A DNA stretch of 64,000 nt, from assembly GCF_014930365.1 (NCBI RefSeq), contig NZ_JABXWI010000016.1:124001-188000 (forward strand). The letters run 5' to 3'. Below, one piece after another: positions 26,319 through 34,452 of the stretch. Position 1 is the stretch's first letter, and every line of letters starts with the position of its first letter. This DNA is from Streptomyces caniscabiei. GTDB lineage: Bacteria > Actinomycetota > Actinomycetes > Streptomycetales > Streptomycetaceae. The position numbers and the translations under genes were made by a program. Below the pieces are notes generated by a model. That model ran no database searches and had not been told where the DNA came from. It worked only from the letters and a program-made list of their open reading frames with translations.

Positions 26319-27211
26319 GACGCCACCACCCTGTTCTCCAGGCGACCGATCCGCTCGATCTCGATGACTATGTCGTCCCCGGGAGCCAGGAACTCCCCGC
26401 GTGGTACACCGCAGCCGGCCGGCGTACCGGTGAGGATGACGTCCCCGGGTTCCAGCCGGGTGATACGGCTGGCCGCCGCTATCACCTCGGGGATCTTCAC
26501 CATCATCTGGGCGGTGGAGGAGTCCTGCTTGAGCACCCCGTTGACGCTGAGCTGGATCCGCAGATCCTGCGGGTCGGCGATCTGCCAGGCCGGCACCAGC
26601 CCGGGGCCGAGCGGGCAGAAGCCGTCCTGCCCCTTGTGGCCGACCCAGTCGAACGTGAACGGCTCGGCGACCGGCTTGTCGGACCTGAGCCGGTCCCGGG
26701 CGGAGATGTCGTTGGCCACCAGGTAGCCGGCCGCGTGCTCCATGGCCCGCTCGGGCGTGAGGTCACGGCCGCCGCGGCCGACGACCACGCCGAGTTCGGC
26801 CTCCCAGTCCACGCGTGCACCCGGGTAGCCGGGCAGCGGCACCGGGTCCCCGGGGCCTGTCACAGTGGTCGTCGGAGGCTTGAGGAAGAAAAACGGCTCG
26901 CCCAGCTCGTCGGGGCGTTCGCAGCCCATCTCCGCGATGTGGTCCCAGTAGTTGGCGCCCGCGCAGAGCACCTTGCCGGGATACGTCAGCGGCGGAGCGA
27001 GCCTTGCATCCGCGACGGTGTCGGACGTTGTCGGCGTCCAGTCACGGATCAGCGGGGCGAGCGTCTCCCATCGGGCCAGCACCTCCATCAGCGTGAGGCC
27101 CTCGGTCACGGGCGGGCCCTGGACCACCACCCCGTCGGTGTACGCACCGACCGTGACTTTCTCCGAGTCGTCGACCCGGTACTGCACCAGTGACCATTCA
27201 GACGGTGTCAT
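26315..27211 (-). CDS. fumarylacetoacetate hydrolase family protein
   Basis: 298 residues. CAGANYWDHIAEMG, DWEAELGVVVGRGGRD (metal Glu/Asp), YLVANDISARDRL and GDVILTGTPAGCG are the FAH-fold signatures. N-terminal 70 residues form the usual cap. Members hydrolyse or isomerise ring-cleavage products such as oxopentenoates. ATG 27211 has GGAGGG upstream; a longer frame reaches 27439 but lacks a ribosome site. Likely acts on the product of the extradiol dioxygenase next door (inference). Confidence 0.9.
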   Translation of the reverse strand: MTPSEWSLVQYRVDDSEKVTVGAYTDGVVVQGPPVTEGLTLMEVLARWETLAPLIRDWTPTTSDTVADARLAPPLTYPGKVLCAGANYWDHIAEMGCERPDELGEPFFFLKPPTTTVTGPGDPVPLPGYPGARVDWEAELGVVVGRGGRDLTPERAMEHAAGYLVANDISARDRLRSDKPVAEPFTFDWVGHKGQDGFCPLGPGLVPAWQIADPQDLRIQLSVNGVLKQDSSTAQMMVKIPEVIAAASRITRLEPGDVILTGTPAGCGVPRGEFLAPGDDIVIEIERIGRLENRVVAS

Positions 27212-27254
27212 GTTCCCTCCGGCATGCGGCTCTCTCAAGAAGCTCCTGAACCAT

Positions 27255-27266
27255 AGTGGATACACA
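27255..27266. promoter_or_regulatory. GntR-type operator candidate 3
   Basis: AGTGGATACACA, 44 bases upstream of the FAH start on its leader side. Confidence 0.5.
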
Positions 27267-27427
27267 TTGAGAGAGGAAGGGTGGACTTTCGGATGCATGG
27301 TCACCCGTGGCGAGTGCGGGTTCGATGCCAGTTGGGGCGAGGGGTGTGGGCTTGGGAGTTCAATATCCCTGGTCCGGGCCTCGGGGTGGAAAATCTTTCG
27401 CTGGATACCTGGACGCCCAGCCGGCTC

Positions 27428-27440
27428 AGGTGTACACACT
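27428..27440. promoter_or_regulatory. GntR-type operator candidate 4
   Basis: AGGTGTACACACT with perfect GTGTACAC core, 52 bases before the extradiol dioxygenase start; lies between divergent units. Confidence 0.55.
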
Positions 27441-27491
27441 TATTGGAGTGCCTGTGCGGGATGCGGGTCACCAGAACAATGAGGAGTGCAC

Positions 27492-28409
27492 ATGTTGCGT
27501 GTCAAAGGTCTCTTGCACTACGGACTCCAGGTGCCGTCGCTCGACACGGGCGCGGACTTCTACGGCGCGTTCGGACTGGAGGCGGCGGAGCGGGGCAACG
27601 CGGTGGTGGTCCGCTGCGACGGCCGGGAGCAGGACCAGACGGTGCTGACGGAGGGGCCGGTCAAGCGGCTGCACCACGTGGCTTTCGCCGTGGAGCCGGG
27701 TTCGCTGCGCGAGTGGCAGCGCCACCTGGAGGGCCTGGGCCTGAGGCTCCTGGACGCGCCGGCCGAGGTGCCCGGCGGCCTGTGGTTCCGCGACCATGAG
27801 GGGAACCTGGTCAACCTCCGGGACGAGGGGATCGCCCGCTGGCGCGAATTCGGAACCACGGACGTCCGGGACGCCAACGTCGGCGACAGGATCCGTCGGA
27901 TCGACCAGGCCCGTTGGGTGACCTCGGGTGAGAAGCCCCGTCCGCAGCGGCTCGGACACATGCTGATCTTCAGCTCCGACGTGAGCGCGTCCGAGGCCTT
28001 CTACACCCGCGCGCTCGGGCTGCGTCTGTCGGACCGCATCATCAACGGCGGGCCCGTCTTCATGAACTCGGGGCCCGGTGACCACCATGTCTTCGGGTTC
28101 GTCCCGGGAACACACCCCGGCCTGCACCACTCCAGCTGGATGGTCGCCGACATCGACCAGATCGCCATGGGCGCGCGGAACATGGCCTCCGTGGGCTATG
28201 CGAAGGGCTGGGGTCTGGGCAGGCACACCCTCGGCTCGAACCTCTTCCACTACATCCAGGACCCCTGGGGCAGCTGGATCGAGTACTCCGGGGACATGGA
28301 CCGCATCACCGAGGACTGGCAGCCGAACGACTGGGACTGCCCGGCCGCGGTCTGGAGCCCCGAGATGCCGGCCGACTTCATCACCAACCAGGAAGAGAAG
28401 CCCGCCTGA
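27492..28409 (+). CDS. extradiol (catechol 2,3-type) ring-cleavage dioxygenase
   Basis: 305 residues, two VOC domains (about 5-115 and 153-275). The C-terminal domain keeps the iron ligands: His156 (RLGHMLIF), His212 or 213 (GLHHSSWMV) and Glu264 (SWIEYSGD); FHYIQDPWG is the usual second-shell segment. It should open a catechol-type ring next to the hydroxyls. ATG 27492 has GGAG five bases upstream; a GTG six bases earlier is possible. Divergent from the FAH-dehydrogenase pair and followed by an NMT1-like gene. Confidence 0.88.
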   Translation: MLRVKGLLHYGLQVPSLDTGADFYGAFGLEAAERGNAVVVRCDGREQDQTVLTEGPVKRLHHVAFAVEPGSLREWQRHLEGLGLRLLDAPAEVPGGLWFRDHEGNLVNLRDEGIARWREFGTTDVRDANVGDRIRRIDQARWVTSGEKPRPQRLGHMLIFSSDVSASEAFYTRALGLRLSDRIINGGPVFMNSGPGDHHVFGFVPGTHPGLHHSSWMVADIDQIAMGARNMASVGYAKGWGLGRHTLGSNLFHYIQDPWGSWIEYSGDMDRITEDWQPNDWDCPAAVWSPEMPADFITNQEEKPA

Positions 28410-28464
28410 CCTCGGTCGCGTGACCGCCTGGAACCATCCACCCGCCGAGTACGGAGAGTTCTTC

Positions 28465-29361
28465 ATGCTTCCCGCGCCGAGTACGCCGCACCCGCCCGCC
28501 CACCCCTCCCGGCAGCTCACCGTGGGCGTCTTCCCCGGAGCCGGCGTCGTGCATCTTCACCACGCCGTCGATTCCGGGTACTTCCGGCAGGCCGGGCTGG
28601 AGGTGAACCTCGTGCAGGTGGTCTCCTCCGACCGGCAGCTGACGGGCTGGAACGACGGCGACTACGACCTCATGCACACCTCACCCGACCACCTGCTGCG
28701 CGGATTGCTGACGAGGGACCCGGTGGCCGTCCGGGCCGAGGGCATCGGCGAACTCGCCGTCCACCGGCGTCGCGGGGTCCCCCTCGCGACAGGCCGGTGG
28801 GCCGTCGACAACGCGCACAGCGCCTTCGCGTTCGTGCTGCGCGCCGTGCTCACCGACATCGCCGCCTCGCCGGTGACCGACGACCGACTCGTCCCCGTGG
28901 GCGGTACCGCACAGAGGTTCAAGGCCCTGCTGTCGGACGCCGTGGACGGCACCACACTCCATCCCCCGTTCGACGTCCTCGCCGCCGAGCAGGGCTTTCC
29001 CCGCGTCGGCGGCCACCTTCAGGTCGTACCCGACCTCATCACCAACGTGGTGGTGGCCCCACGCGAGACCGCGAAGGCATGGCACACCCGTGCCTACGTC
29101 GAGGTCTGCCGCAGGAGCACCGAGGAACTGCTTGCCTCCGGCGCACCAGGTGTCGAGGCGGCCCTGCTGCGGCACGGCATGCTCGCCGCAGCAGCCCGGG
29201 CGGCTGTGCCCGGCCTCCTAGGGCCCGCCGGCCTCTCGACCTCACCCGAGGTGACAGTGCGCGGCATGGAAGCGGTGGCCGACCTGCGCCGTCGCTTCAC
29301 CCCTGGCTGGCGACCCGCCTGCGCGCTCACCTCCCTGATCGGGCCCGGTCAAGAACGCTGA
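28465..29361 (+). CDS. NMT1/THI5-like periplasmic-binding-fold protein without signal peptide
   Basis: 298 residues. QLTVGVFPGAGVVHLHHAVD, SGYFRQAGLEVNLVQVVSSD and GDYDLMHTSPDHLLRG have the N-terminal half of a type-2 binding protein (NMT1-like). No signal peptide or lipobox, and no ABC permease or ATPase genes nearby. Cytosolic relatives of this fold include 4,5-dihydroxyphthalate decarboxylase, so an enzyme acting on an aromatic acid is possible. ATG 28465 with GGAGAG upstream. 55 bases after the extradiol dioxygenase, likely same transcript. Confidence 0.7.
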   Translation: MLPAPSTPHPPAHPSRQLTVGVFPGAGVVHLHHAVDSGYFRQAGLEVNLVQVVSSDRQLTGWNDGDYDLMHTSPDHLLRGLLTRDPVAVRAEGIGELAVHRRRGVPLATGRWAVDNAHSAFAFVLRAVLTDIAASPVTDDRLVPVGGTAQRFKALLSDAVDGTTLHPPFDVLAAEQGFPRVGGHLQVVPDLITNVVVAPRETAKAWHTRAYVEVCRRSTEELLASGAPGVEAALLRHGMLAAAARAAVPGLLGPAGLSTSPEVTVRGMEAVADLRRRFTPGWRPACALTSLIGPGQER

Positions 29362-29390
29362 CGCAGATCGTGTGGCCGACGGCCCCCTCC

Positions 29391-29402
29391 AGGTGGATAC
29401 AG
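29391..29402. promoter_or_regulatory. GntR-type operator candidate 5
   Basis: AGGTGGATACAG, imperfect copy about 105-115 bases before the GntR gene start. Confidence 0.4.
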
Positions 29403-29479
29403 TCGTGTGTTTTCTGAGGCCGACCGGGGACGGGCACGGCGTTTCCACAGTGGAGTTGGGAGGGAGCCCGGTGTCGGCT

Positions 29480-29505
29480 GCATACACCTGGGTAGTATCT
29501 CCGGC
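29480..29505 (+). promoter_or_regulatory. GntR promoter with overlapping operator candidate 6
   Basis: GCATACACCT (29480-29489) overlaps the expected spacer of a promoter whose -10 is TAGTAT (29493-29498). The GTG start at 29506 is 7 bases after the -10, so the transcript may be leaderless and autorepressed. Confidence 0.4.
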
Positions 29506-30309
29506 GTGAGTAGGAGCAGAAGCGAGTCCCGCCAGGAGCAGCGGCCGGTTGACGACGGGGGCGAGGTGCGGGCCGAGTCCCTGCCGCCGGGCGAGAGCCC
29601 CGCGGCCCCCGCGGGCGGCCGCCGACTCGCTCTCGACGTCCACGGCCGCCTGCGCGCCATGATCCTGAGCGGGGAACTGCCACCGGGGTCGGCCCTGCTC
29701 CAGGCCGAGATGGCCCGGAAGCTGGGCGTCAGCCGTACCCCCATGCGCGAGGCGTTCCGGCTGCTGCAGGAAGAGGGGCTCATCGACGCGCGGCCCGACC
29801 AGCGCGCGCGGGTGCGGTCGGTGGACCCCGAGGACCTGGACGCCGTCTACGGGGCCCGGATCATGCTCGAGACGCTCGCTGTCAGCATGACCGCCAAGTC
29901 GTTCACGGCTGTCGACGCGGAGCGCATGAGCGACGCCCTGCAGCGGATGAAGACGTTGACGGTCGACGACCATCCGGACGAGTGGCACGCGGCTCACCAC
30001 GAGTTCCACAGCATCGCCACCCAGGCGGTGGGACCCCAGCTGCAGCGCATGATCGCCTCGCTCGGAGAACACAGCGAGCGCTACATCCGCCTGGCTCAGC
30101 TGGGCGCGCCCGCCTCGTGGGGCAAGGCGTACGCGGAGCACGAGGCGCTTCTCGAGGCGTTGCGCCTGAGCGACCCGGCCGAAGCCGCCCGCGTGGTCGC
30201 CCGCCATCTGGCACGCACCGCCCTGAGTGTGCTGGCGGACATCGCCCCCGAGTACGAACCCGCGGCCACTCGCACAGCCCTGGGGCTGGCGGGCAACGGT
30301 CAGTCCTGA
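29506..30309 (+). CDS. GntR family (FCD domain) transcriptional regulator
   Basis: 267 residues. The N-terminal 40 residues are polar, then a winged helix: RLALDVHGRLRAMILSGELP, PGSALLQAEMARKLGVSRTP, MREAFRLLQEEGLIDARP. The C-terminal all-helical FCD domain includes DEWHAAHHEFHSIATQA and ARVVARHLARTALSVL with His residues that usually bind a metal. GTG 29506 is preferred over an upstream in-frame codon at 29407. Likely controls the surrounding catabolic genes via GTG-N-CAC sites. Confidence 0.9.
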   Translation: MSRSRSESRQEQRPVDDGGEVRAESLPPGESPAAPAGGRRLALDVHGRLRAMILSGELPPGSALLQAEMARKLGVSRTPMREAFRLLQEEGLIDARPDQRARVRSVDPEDLDAVYGARIMLETLAVSMTAKSFTAVDAERMSDALQRMKTLTVDDHPDEWHAAHHEFHSIATQAVGPQLQRMIASLGEHSERYIRLAQLGAPASWGKAYAEHEALLEALRLSDPAEAARVVARHLARTALSVLADIAPEYEPAATRTALGLAGNGQS

Positions 30310-30330
30310 CGCTCCCTCACTCCTCGACGG

Positions 30331-31098
30331 TCACAGTTCCCCGCTGATGTCCCGCGCCACCGACCGCAGCGGTTGGGCCAGTTCCGTCAGTCGGCTCCTT
30401 GGACAGCGGGCGGACGGTGCCGCCACCGCGACGGCGGCCACGGCCGCACCCGTACGGTCGCGGACGCACACACCGACCGCGTTCACACCCCGCTCGCTCT
30501 CCTGGAGGTTGAGGGCCCAGCCGGTGCGGCGGATCGTCGTCAGCTCGGCCACCAGGCGCTCGACGCCCTCCGGTGTCCTGGCCCCTTGCTCGGGCAGTCC
30601 GTTGGGGTAGAGCGCCCGGAGTCGCTCCGGCGGCAGCTCGGCGAGCAGTGCCTTGCCGCCCGAGGTCACATGGGCGGGCAGGAGCGCGCCCGTGCGGTAG
30701 CCGACGCGCAGCGCCTGCGGACCTTCGACTCCGTCCAGGAACCGGGCTCCGTTGCCCTCCAGCACGATCAGGTGGGTGGTCTCGCGGACCGTGTCCGACA
30801 GACGCTGCAGGTGGGGGCGGGCAAGGGTGATCAGGTCGGGAGGCGGGGCGGCCCGGCTGCCGCTGATCGCCCGCAGGGCGGGCCCCGGTCGGTAGGCCTT
30901 GTGACGGTCCTGTTCCGCGAACCCCTCGAACACGAGCATCGCCAGGATCCGGTGGGCCGTCGACCGCGCGACGCCGAGCCGGTCGGCGACGTCCATGACG
31001 CGCAGCTCACCGTGCTCGTGGAGGAGTCGGACGGCACGCAGGGCGTTGCCCGCTGCGCTCACCGGATACGAGGGGGATGAGCCCTGTGAATTCTGCAC
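30331..31098 (-). CDS. IclR family transcriptional regulator
   Basis: 255 residues. Winged helix at 10-75: AGNALRAVRLLHEHGELRVM, DVADRLGVARSTAHRILAML, VFEGFAEQDRHKAYRPG. The effector domain has LPAHVTSGGKALLAELPPER and GWALNLQESERGVNAVGVCV typical of IclR proteins. Divergent from the gentisate dioxygenase operon; GGAAT/ATTCC repeats lie between. Probably the local activator or repressor of gentisate catabolism. Confidence 0.93.
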   Translation of the reverse strand: MQNSQGSSPSYPVSAAGNALRAVRLLHEHGELRVMDVADRLGVARSTAHRILAMLVFEGFAEQDRHKAYRPGPALRAISGSRAAPPPDLITLARPHLQRLSDTVRETTHLIVLEGNGARFLDGVEGPQALRVGYRTGALLPAHVTSGGKALLAELPPERLRALYPNGLPEQGARTPEGVERLVAELTTIRRTGWALNLQESERGVNAVGVCVRDRTGAAVAAVAVAAPSARCPRSRLTELAQPLRSVARDISGEL

Positions 31099-31101
31099 AG
31101 C

Positions 31102-31138
31102 GGAATCCTATCCGCAAGTCATTCCAACCAGGGGAATG
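31102..31138. promoter_or_regulatory. IclR operator candidate
   Basis: CATTCC (31120-31125) and GGAATG (31133-31138) form an inverted repeat with 7-base spacer; another GGAAT lies at 31102. It occupies the divergent promoter region between iclR and the gentisate operon. Confidence 0.5.
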
Positions 31139-31165
31139 CGTGGGTACTGTCGACGTAATCCATAA

Positions 31166-31176
31166 CTGTGCACACT
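31166..31176. promoter_or_regulatory. GntR-type operator candidate 7
   Basis: CTGTGCACACT, 38 bases before the gentisate dioxygenase start; same core GTGCAC as site 1. Confidence 0.5.
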
Positions 31177-31213
31177 TTGGACGGGCGCCTTCGTGCGTGC
31201 CCTGGAGGTTGCG

Positions 31214-32290
31214 GTGACCGACACAGCAGACGAGCTGATCCAGCGTAAGGATCTCGATGATCTGTATGCAGATTTCGAGGACGCGGGACTGATACCCCTG
31301 TGGAACCAGCGCGACGACCTCATGCCGGCCTCGCCACAGCCGGCCGCGGTCCCGCACCTGTGGCCGTGGGCACGGCTGTTGCCGATCGCGGAGCGCTCCG
31401 GGCAACTGGTGCCCGTGGGACGGGGCGGTGAGCGCCGGGCGATGGCGCTGTCCAATCCGGGACTGCCCGGGCTGCCGTACGCGACCCCCACCCTGTGGGC
31501 CGCGATCCAGTACCTGGGACCGCGCGAGGTCGCCCCCTCGCACCGGCACAGTCAGGGGGCCTTCCGGTTCGTCGTGGACGGCGAGGGTGTGTGGACGAAC
31601 GTCGACGGGGACGCGGTGGCGATGCGTCGCGGCGACCTGCTGCTGACCCCGAGCTGGGCCTTCCACGAGCACCAGAACGTCACTGACCGGCCGATGGCCT
31701 GGATCGACGGCCTGGACATCCCCCTGGTCTCCCAACTGGACGCCGGATTCTTCGAGTTCGGCCCCGACGACCTGTCCACCCGGGCCACGCCCGAGCGTTC
31801 GCGCGGTGAGCGTCTGTGGGCCCACCCGGGCCTGCGTCCCATCAGCCAACCCGACCGGCGCAACTCCCCGTTGGCCGCCTACCGCTGGGAACACACCGAC
31901 GCCGCGCTCACCGCGCAGCTGGAGCTCGAGTCCGAAGGAGCCGTCGGTGTGATCGAGCCGGGGCACGCCGGTGTCCGTTTCTCCAACCCCACCACCGGCG
32001 GGGACGCCCTGGTCACGATCCGCACCGAGATGCGCCGACTGCGGGCGGGGACGCGGACCGCTCCGGTGCGCACGGTCGGCTCGGCGGTCTGGCAGGTCTT
32101 CCACGGCGAGGCGACCGCCCGCATCGGCGACCGGGTCTTCGACGTCGCCAAGGGCGACCTGTTCGCCGTCCCGTCCTGGTGCGAGGTCACTCTCACCGCC
32201 CACACCCAGGTGGACCTCTTCCGCTTCAGCGACGAGCCCGTCTACGAGGCCCTGGGCCTCGCCCGCACCTACCGAGGAGAACAGAAGTGA
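31214..32290 (+). CDS. gentisate 1,2-dioxygenase
   Basis: 358 residues, bicupin. First cupin: PSHRHSQGAFRFVVDGEGVW with the HxH iron ligands and the distal His in WAFHEHQN; FYNPTTGG-like SNPTTGGDALVTIRTEM and VFHGEATARIGDRVF mark the second cupin. It opens gentisate to maleylpyruvate. GTG 31214 has GGAGG five bases before it; GTG 31193 is an alternative. First gene of a GTGA-linked operon. Confidence 0.92.
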   Translation: MTDTADELIQRKDLDDLYADFEDAGLIPLWNQRDDLMPASPQPAAVPHLWPWARLLPIAERSGQLVPVGRGGERRAMALSNPGLPGLPYATPTLWAAIQYLGPREVAPSHRHSQGAFRFVVDGEGVWTNVDGDAVAMRRGDLLLTPSWAFHEHQNVTDRPMAWIDGLDIPLVSQLDAGFFEFGPDDLSTRATPERSRGERLWAHPGLRPISQPDRRNSPLAAYRWEHTDAALTAQLELESEGAVGVIEPGHAGVRFSNPTTGGDALVTIRTEMRRLRAGTRTAPVRTVGSAVWQVFHGEATARIGDRVFDVAKGDLFAVPSWCEVTLTAHTQVDLFRFSDEPVYEALGLARTYRGEQK

Positions 32291-33117
32291 AGCTGGCCAC
32301 CATCAGGATCGACGGCACCACCCGCGCCGTCCGCGTCGACGGGGACACCGCGGTGGACCTGGGCGAGAGCGACCTGGTCGACTTCCTGCGCCGCCCCGAC
32401 TGGTCCACGGCGGCCGCGAACGCCGACGGCGATCGCTACGAAGGCCCCCTGGACTACGCCCCGGTGGTCGTGAAGCCGGAGAAGGTCGTCTGCGTCGGCC
32501 TCAACTACCGCAACCACATCCTGGAGATGGGCCGGGAACTGCCCCGGTACCCCACGCTGTTCTCCAAGTACGCACGGGCGCTGGTCGGCGCCCACGACGA
32601 GGTGATCCTGCCCGCCACGGCCACGCAGATGGACTGGGAGGCCGAACTCGCCGTCGTGATCGGGACCGAGGTCCGGCACGCGGACCCGGAGCAGGCGCGC
32701 GCCGCGATCGCCGGATACACGGTGCTCAACGACGTCACTGCCCGGGACTGGCAGTTCCGCACCCCCCAGTGGCATCAGGGCAAGACCTTCGAGGACACGA
32801 CACCCGTCGGGCCGTGGCTGGTCACCGCCGACGATCCCGCCGTGGCCGCCGGGGGACTGGGCCTGGCCTGCGAGGTCGACGGCGACACGGTTCAGAAGGC
32901 CGACACGGGTGACCTCGTCTTCGACCCCGCCACCCTGGTCGCCTACGTGTCCGAGATCGTCACCCTCGCCCCCGGCGACGTGATCGCGACGGGCACCCCG
33001 GGCGGTGTCGGGCACGCCCGCAAGCCGGCCCGTTACCTGCAGGACGGTTCCGTGCTCGTCACCCGGATCGAGGGAATCGGTGAGTGCCGCAACACCTGCC
33101 GCAGGGAAGTGCGGTGA
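32287..33117 (+). CDS. fumarylpyruvate hydrolase (FAH family)
   Basis: 276 residues. CVGLNYRNHILEMG, DWEAELAVVIGTEVRH, TVLNDVTARDWQFRTPQWHQ and GDVIATGTPGGVG are FAH signatures. In the gentisate pathway the product fumarylpyruvate is cut to fumarate and pyruvate. GTG 32287 overlaps the dioxygenase TGA (GTGA). Its position between dioxygenase and isomerase supports this job. Confidence 0.88.
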   Translation: MKLATIRIDGTTRAVRVDGDTAVDLGESDLVDFLRRPDWSTAAANADGDRYEGPLDYAPVVVKPEKVVCVGLNYRNHILEMGRELPRYPTLFSKYARALVGAHDEVILPATATQMDWEAELAVVIGTEVRHADPEQARAAIAGYTVLNDVTARDWQFRTPQWHQGKTFEDTTPVGPWLVTADDPAVAAGGLGLACEVDGDTVQKADTGDLVFDPATLVAYVSEIVTLAPGDVIATGTPGGVGHARKPARYLQDGSVLVTRIEGIGECRNTCRREVR

Positions 33118-33836
33118 GCGGCCGGCCGGACGCGATGCTGGAGTGGCTGGCGAAGGGTACGGCCGCTTTCGAGGCCGCCGTGCACCTGATGACCGACGCG
33201 AGCCTCGTCCGCCCTTCGTACCTGCCGGGCTGGAGCCGGGCGCACATCGTCGCGCACCTGGCCCGCAACGCGGACGCGCTGCTCAATCTCCTGAACTGGG
33301 CTCGGACGGGTGTCGAGACGCCGATGTACGCCGGCCCCGACCAGCGTGCCGGCGAGATCGAGGAGGGGGCCCGTCGCCCGGCCGCCGCACTGCGCGCGGA
33401 CCTGCTCCAGGCCGTCGGCCGATTGGCCTGGGAACTCGACGCGTTGCCCGACACGTGCTGGGAGGCGACGGTCCGGACCGCGAGGGGACGCGAGGTGCCG
33501 GTCCGGGAGATCCCGTGGATGCGGGTGCGAGAGGTCTGGGTCCACGCCGTCGACCTGGGCACCGGAACGGGCTTCGACGCCGTCCCCCGTGAGGTGTGCG
33601 CGGCACTCCTGGACGATGTCGCCGCCGGCTTCCGGACCCGCACGGACATTCCTCCTGTCGGGCTACGGGGCGAGGACGGCGGTCGTACCTGGCTCCTGGG
33701 CGTGCCCGGCACAGCGGAGACGGTCTCGGTGACCGCCGACCTCCCCAGCCTCGCCGCCTACGCCACCGGCCGGCCCGTACCAGGCCCTCTGCACGCCGAC
33801 GGCGGATCCGTACCGGCACTGCCCGCGTGGCTCTGA
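33114..33836 (+). CDS. mycothiol-dependent maleylpyruvate isomerase
   Basis: 240 residues, DinB-like four-helix bundle with C-terminal domain. GWSRAHIVAHLARNADAL and IPWMRVREVWVHAVDLGTG contain the conserved His and Glu-x3-His metal ligands of MDMPI proteins, where mycothiol is the cofactor instead of glutathione. It converts maleylpyruvate to fumarylpyruvate. GTG 33114 overlaps the preceding stop (GTGA); ATG 33135 is a possible alternative. Confidence 0.9.
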   Translation: MSGRPDAMLEWLAKGTAAFEAAVHLMTDASLVRPSYLPGWSRAHIVAHLARNADALLNLLNWARTGVETPMYAGPDQRAGEIEEGARRPAAALRADLLQAVGRLAWELDALPDTCWEATVRTARGREVPVREIPWMRVREVWVHAVDLGTGTGFDAVPREVCAALLDDVAAGFRTRTDIPPVGLRGEDGGRTWLLGVPGTAETVSVTADLPSLAAYATGRPVPGPLHADGGSVPALPAWL

Positions 33837-34452
33837 ACCCGAACCACGAGGCCGCCGGCGCCCCGTGCGTCAGTACTCACGGGCCAGGAACGCGACGATC
33901 CGCTGCCCCTCCGGCCGCACGCACTGGTAGGGGGGCGACTCGGTGAGCTGGGTGCGCGGCGGCCCGTCGCTCGCGTGGGTGGAGAGCGGCGGCAAGGCCG
34001 ACCGGCCCGACGTCGGTCAGCACGGTCTTGGCCCGGCCCCCGTTGGGCGGGAGCCGCCCCTGCCGGCGGCATCGTGCTTCTCGTAGCCGAGGTGATCGCT
34101 GAGGCCGAGGAAGTACTCCCTGGTGCTCACCAGCCTGCGCTGGCTGAGGCCACGTACGCCCCGATTATGTGGGAGCCGTGGGAGTCCGTCACGCCTCGTT
34201 ACTACGCTCCTTCATTCCGGGGTCTCATCGGTCTGCCGGTCGAAACTCCCCAGATTCTCCCCAGGACTGATCGTGGCCGATTCTGCGGCGGTGCGCCGGA
34301 TGCGTGGGTTGCCGTCGTCGCGGGCCTCGCCCGTCACGGGTGAGGCGGGGGCGGGGCTTCTGGGCTGGGATGGGGGTGGCGGCCGGTCCGTGACGGGCGC
34401 TGCTCGGGTGGCGCCCGTCGGCGTCGCGGGCCTACTCGGCGAGGTGGATGCC
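33837..34452. other. intergenic region with IS remnant
   Basis: Contains a decayed IS256-type transposase fragment (about 33999-34130, minus strand) and a further minus-strand tail reading QLTESPPYQCVRPEGQRIVA that ends in a stop at 33870 and that I do not recognise. From 34150 to 34452 nothing is evident except the leader of the exporter. Confidence 0.5.
33999..34130 (-). pseudogene. IS256-family transposase remnant
   Basis: Minus strand reads YFLGLSDHLGYEKHDAAGRG and, after a frame shift near 34045, NGGRAKTVLTDVGPV. These match the adjoining conserved blocks HLGYEKHDPAGR and NGTRxKTVLTxVGPVE of IS256 transposases. Everything else of the element is missing. Confidence 0.7.
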
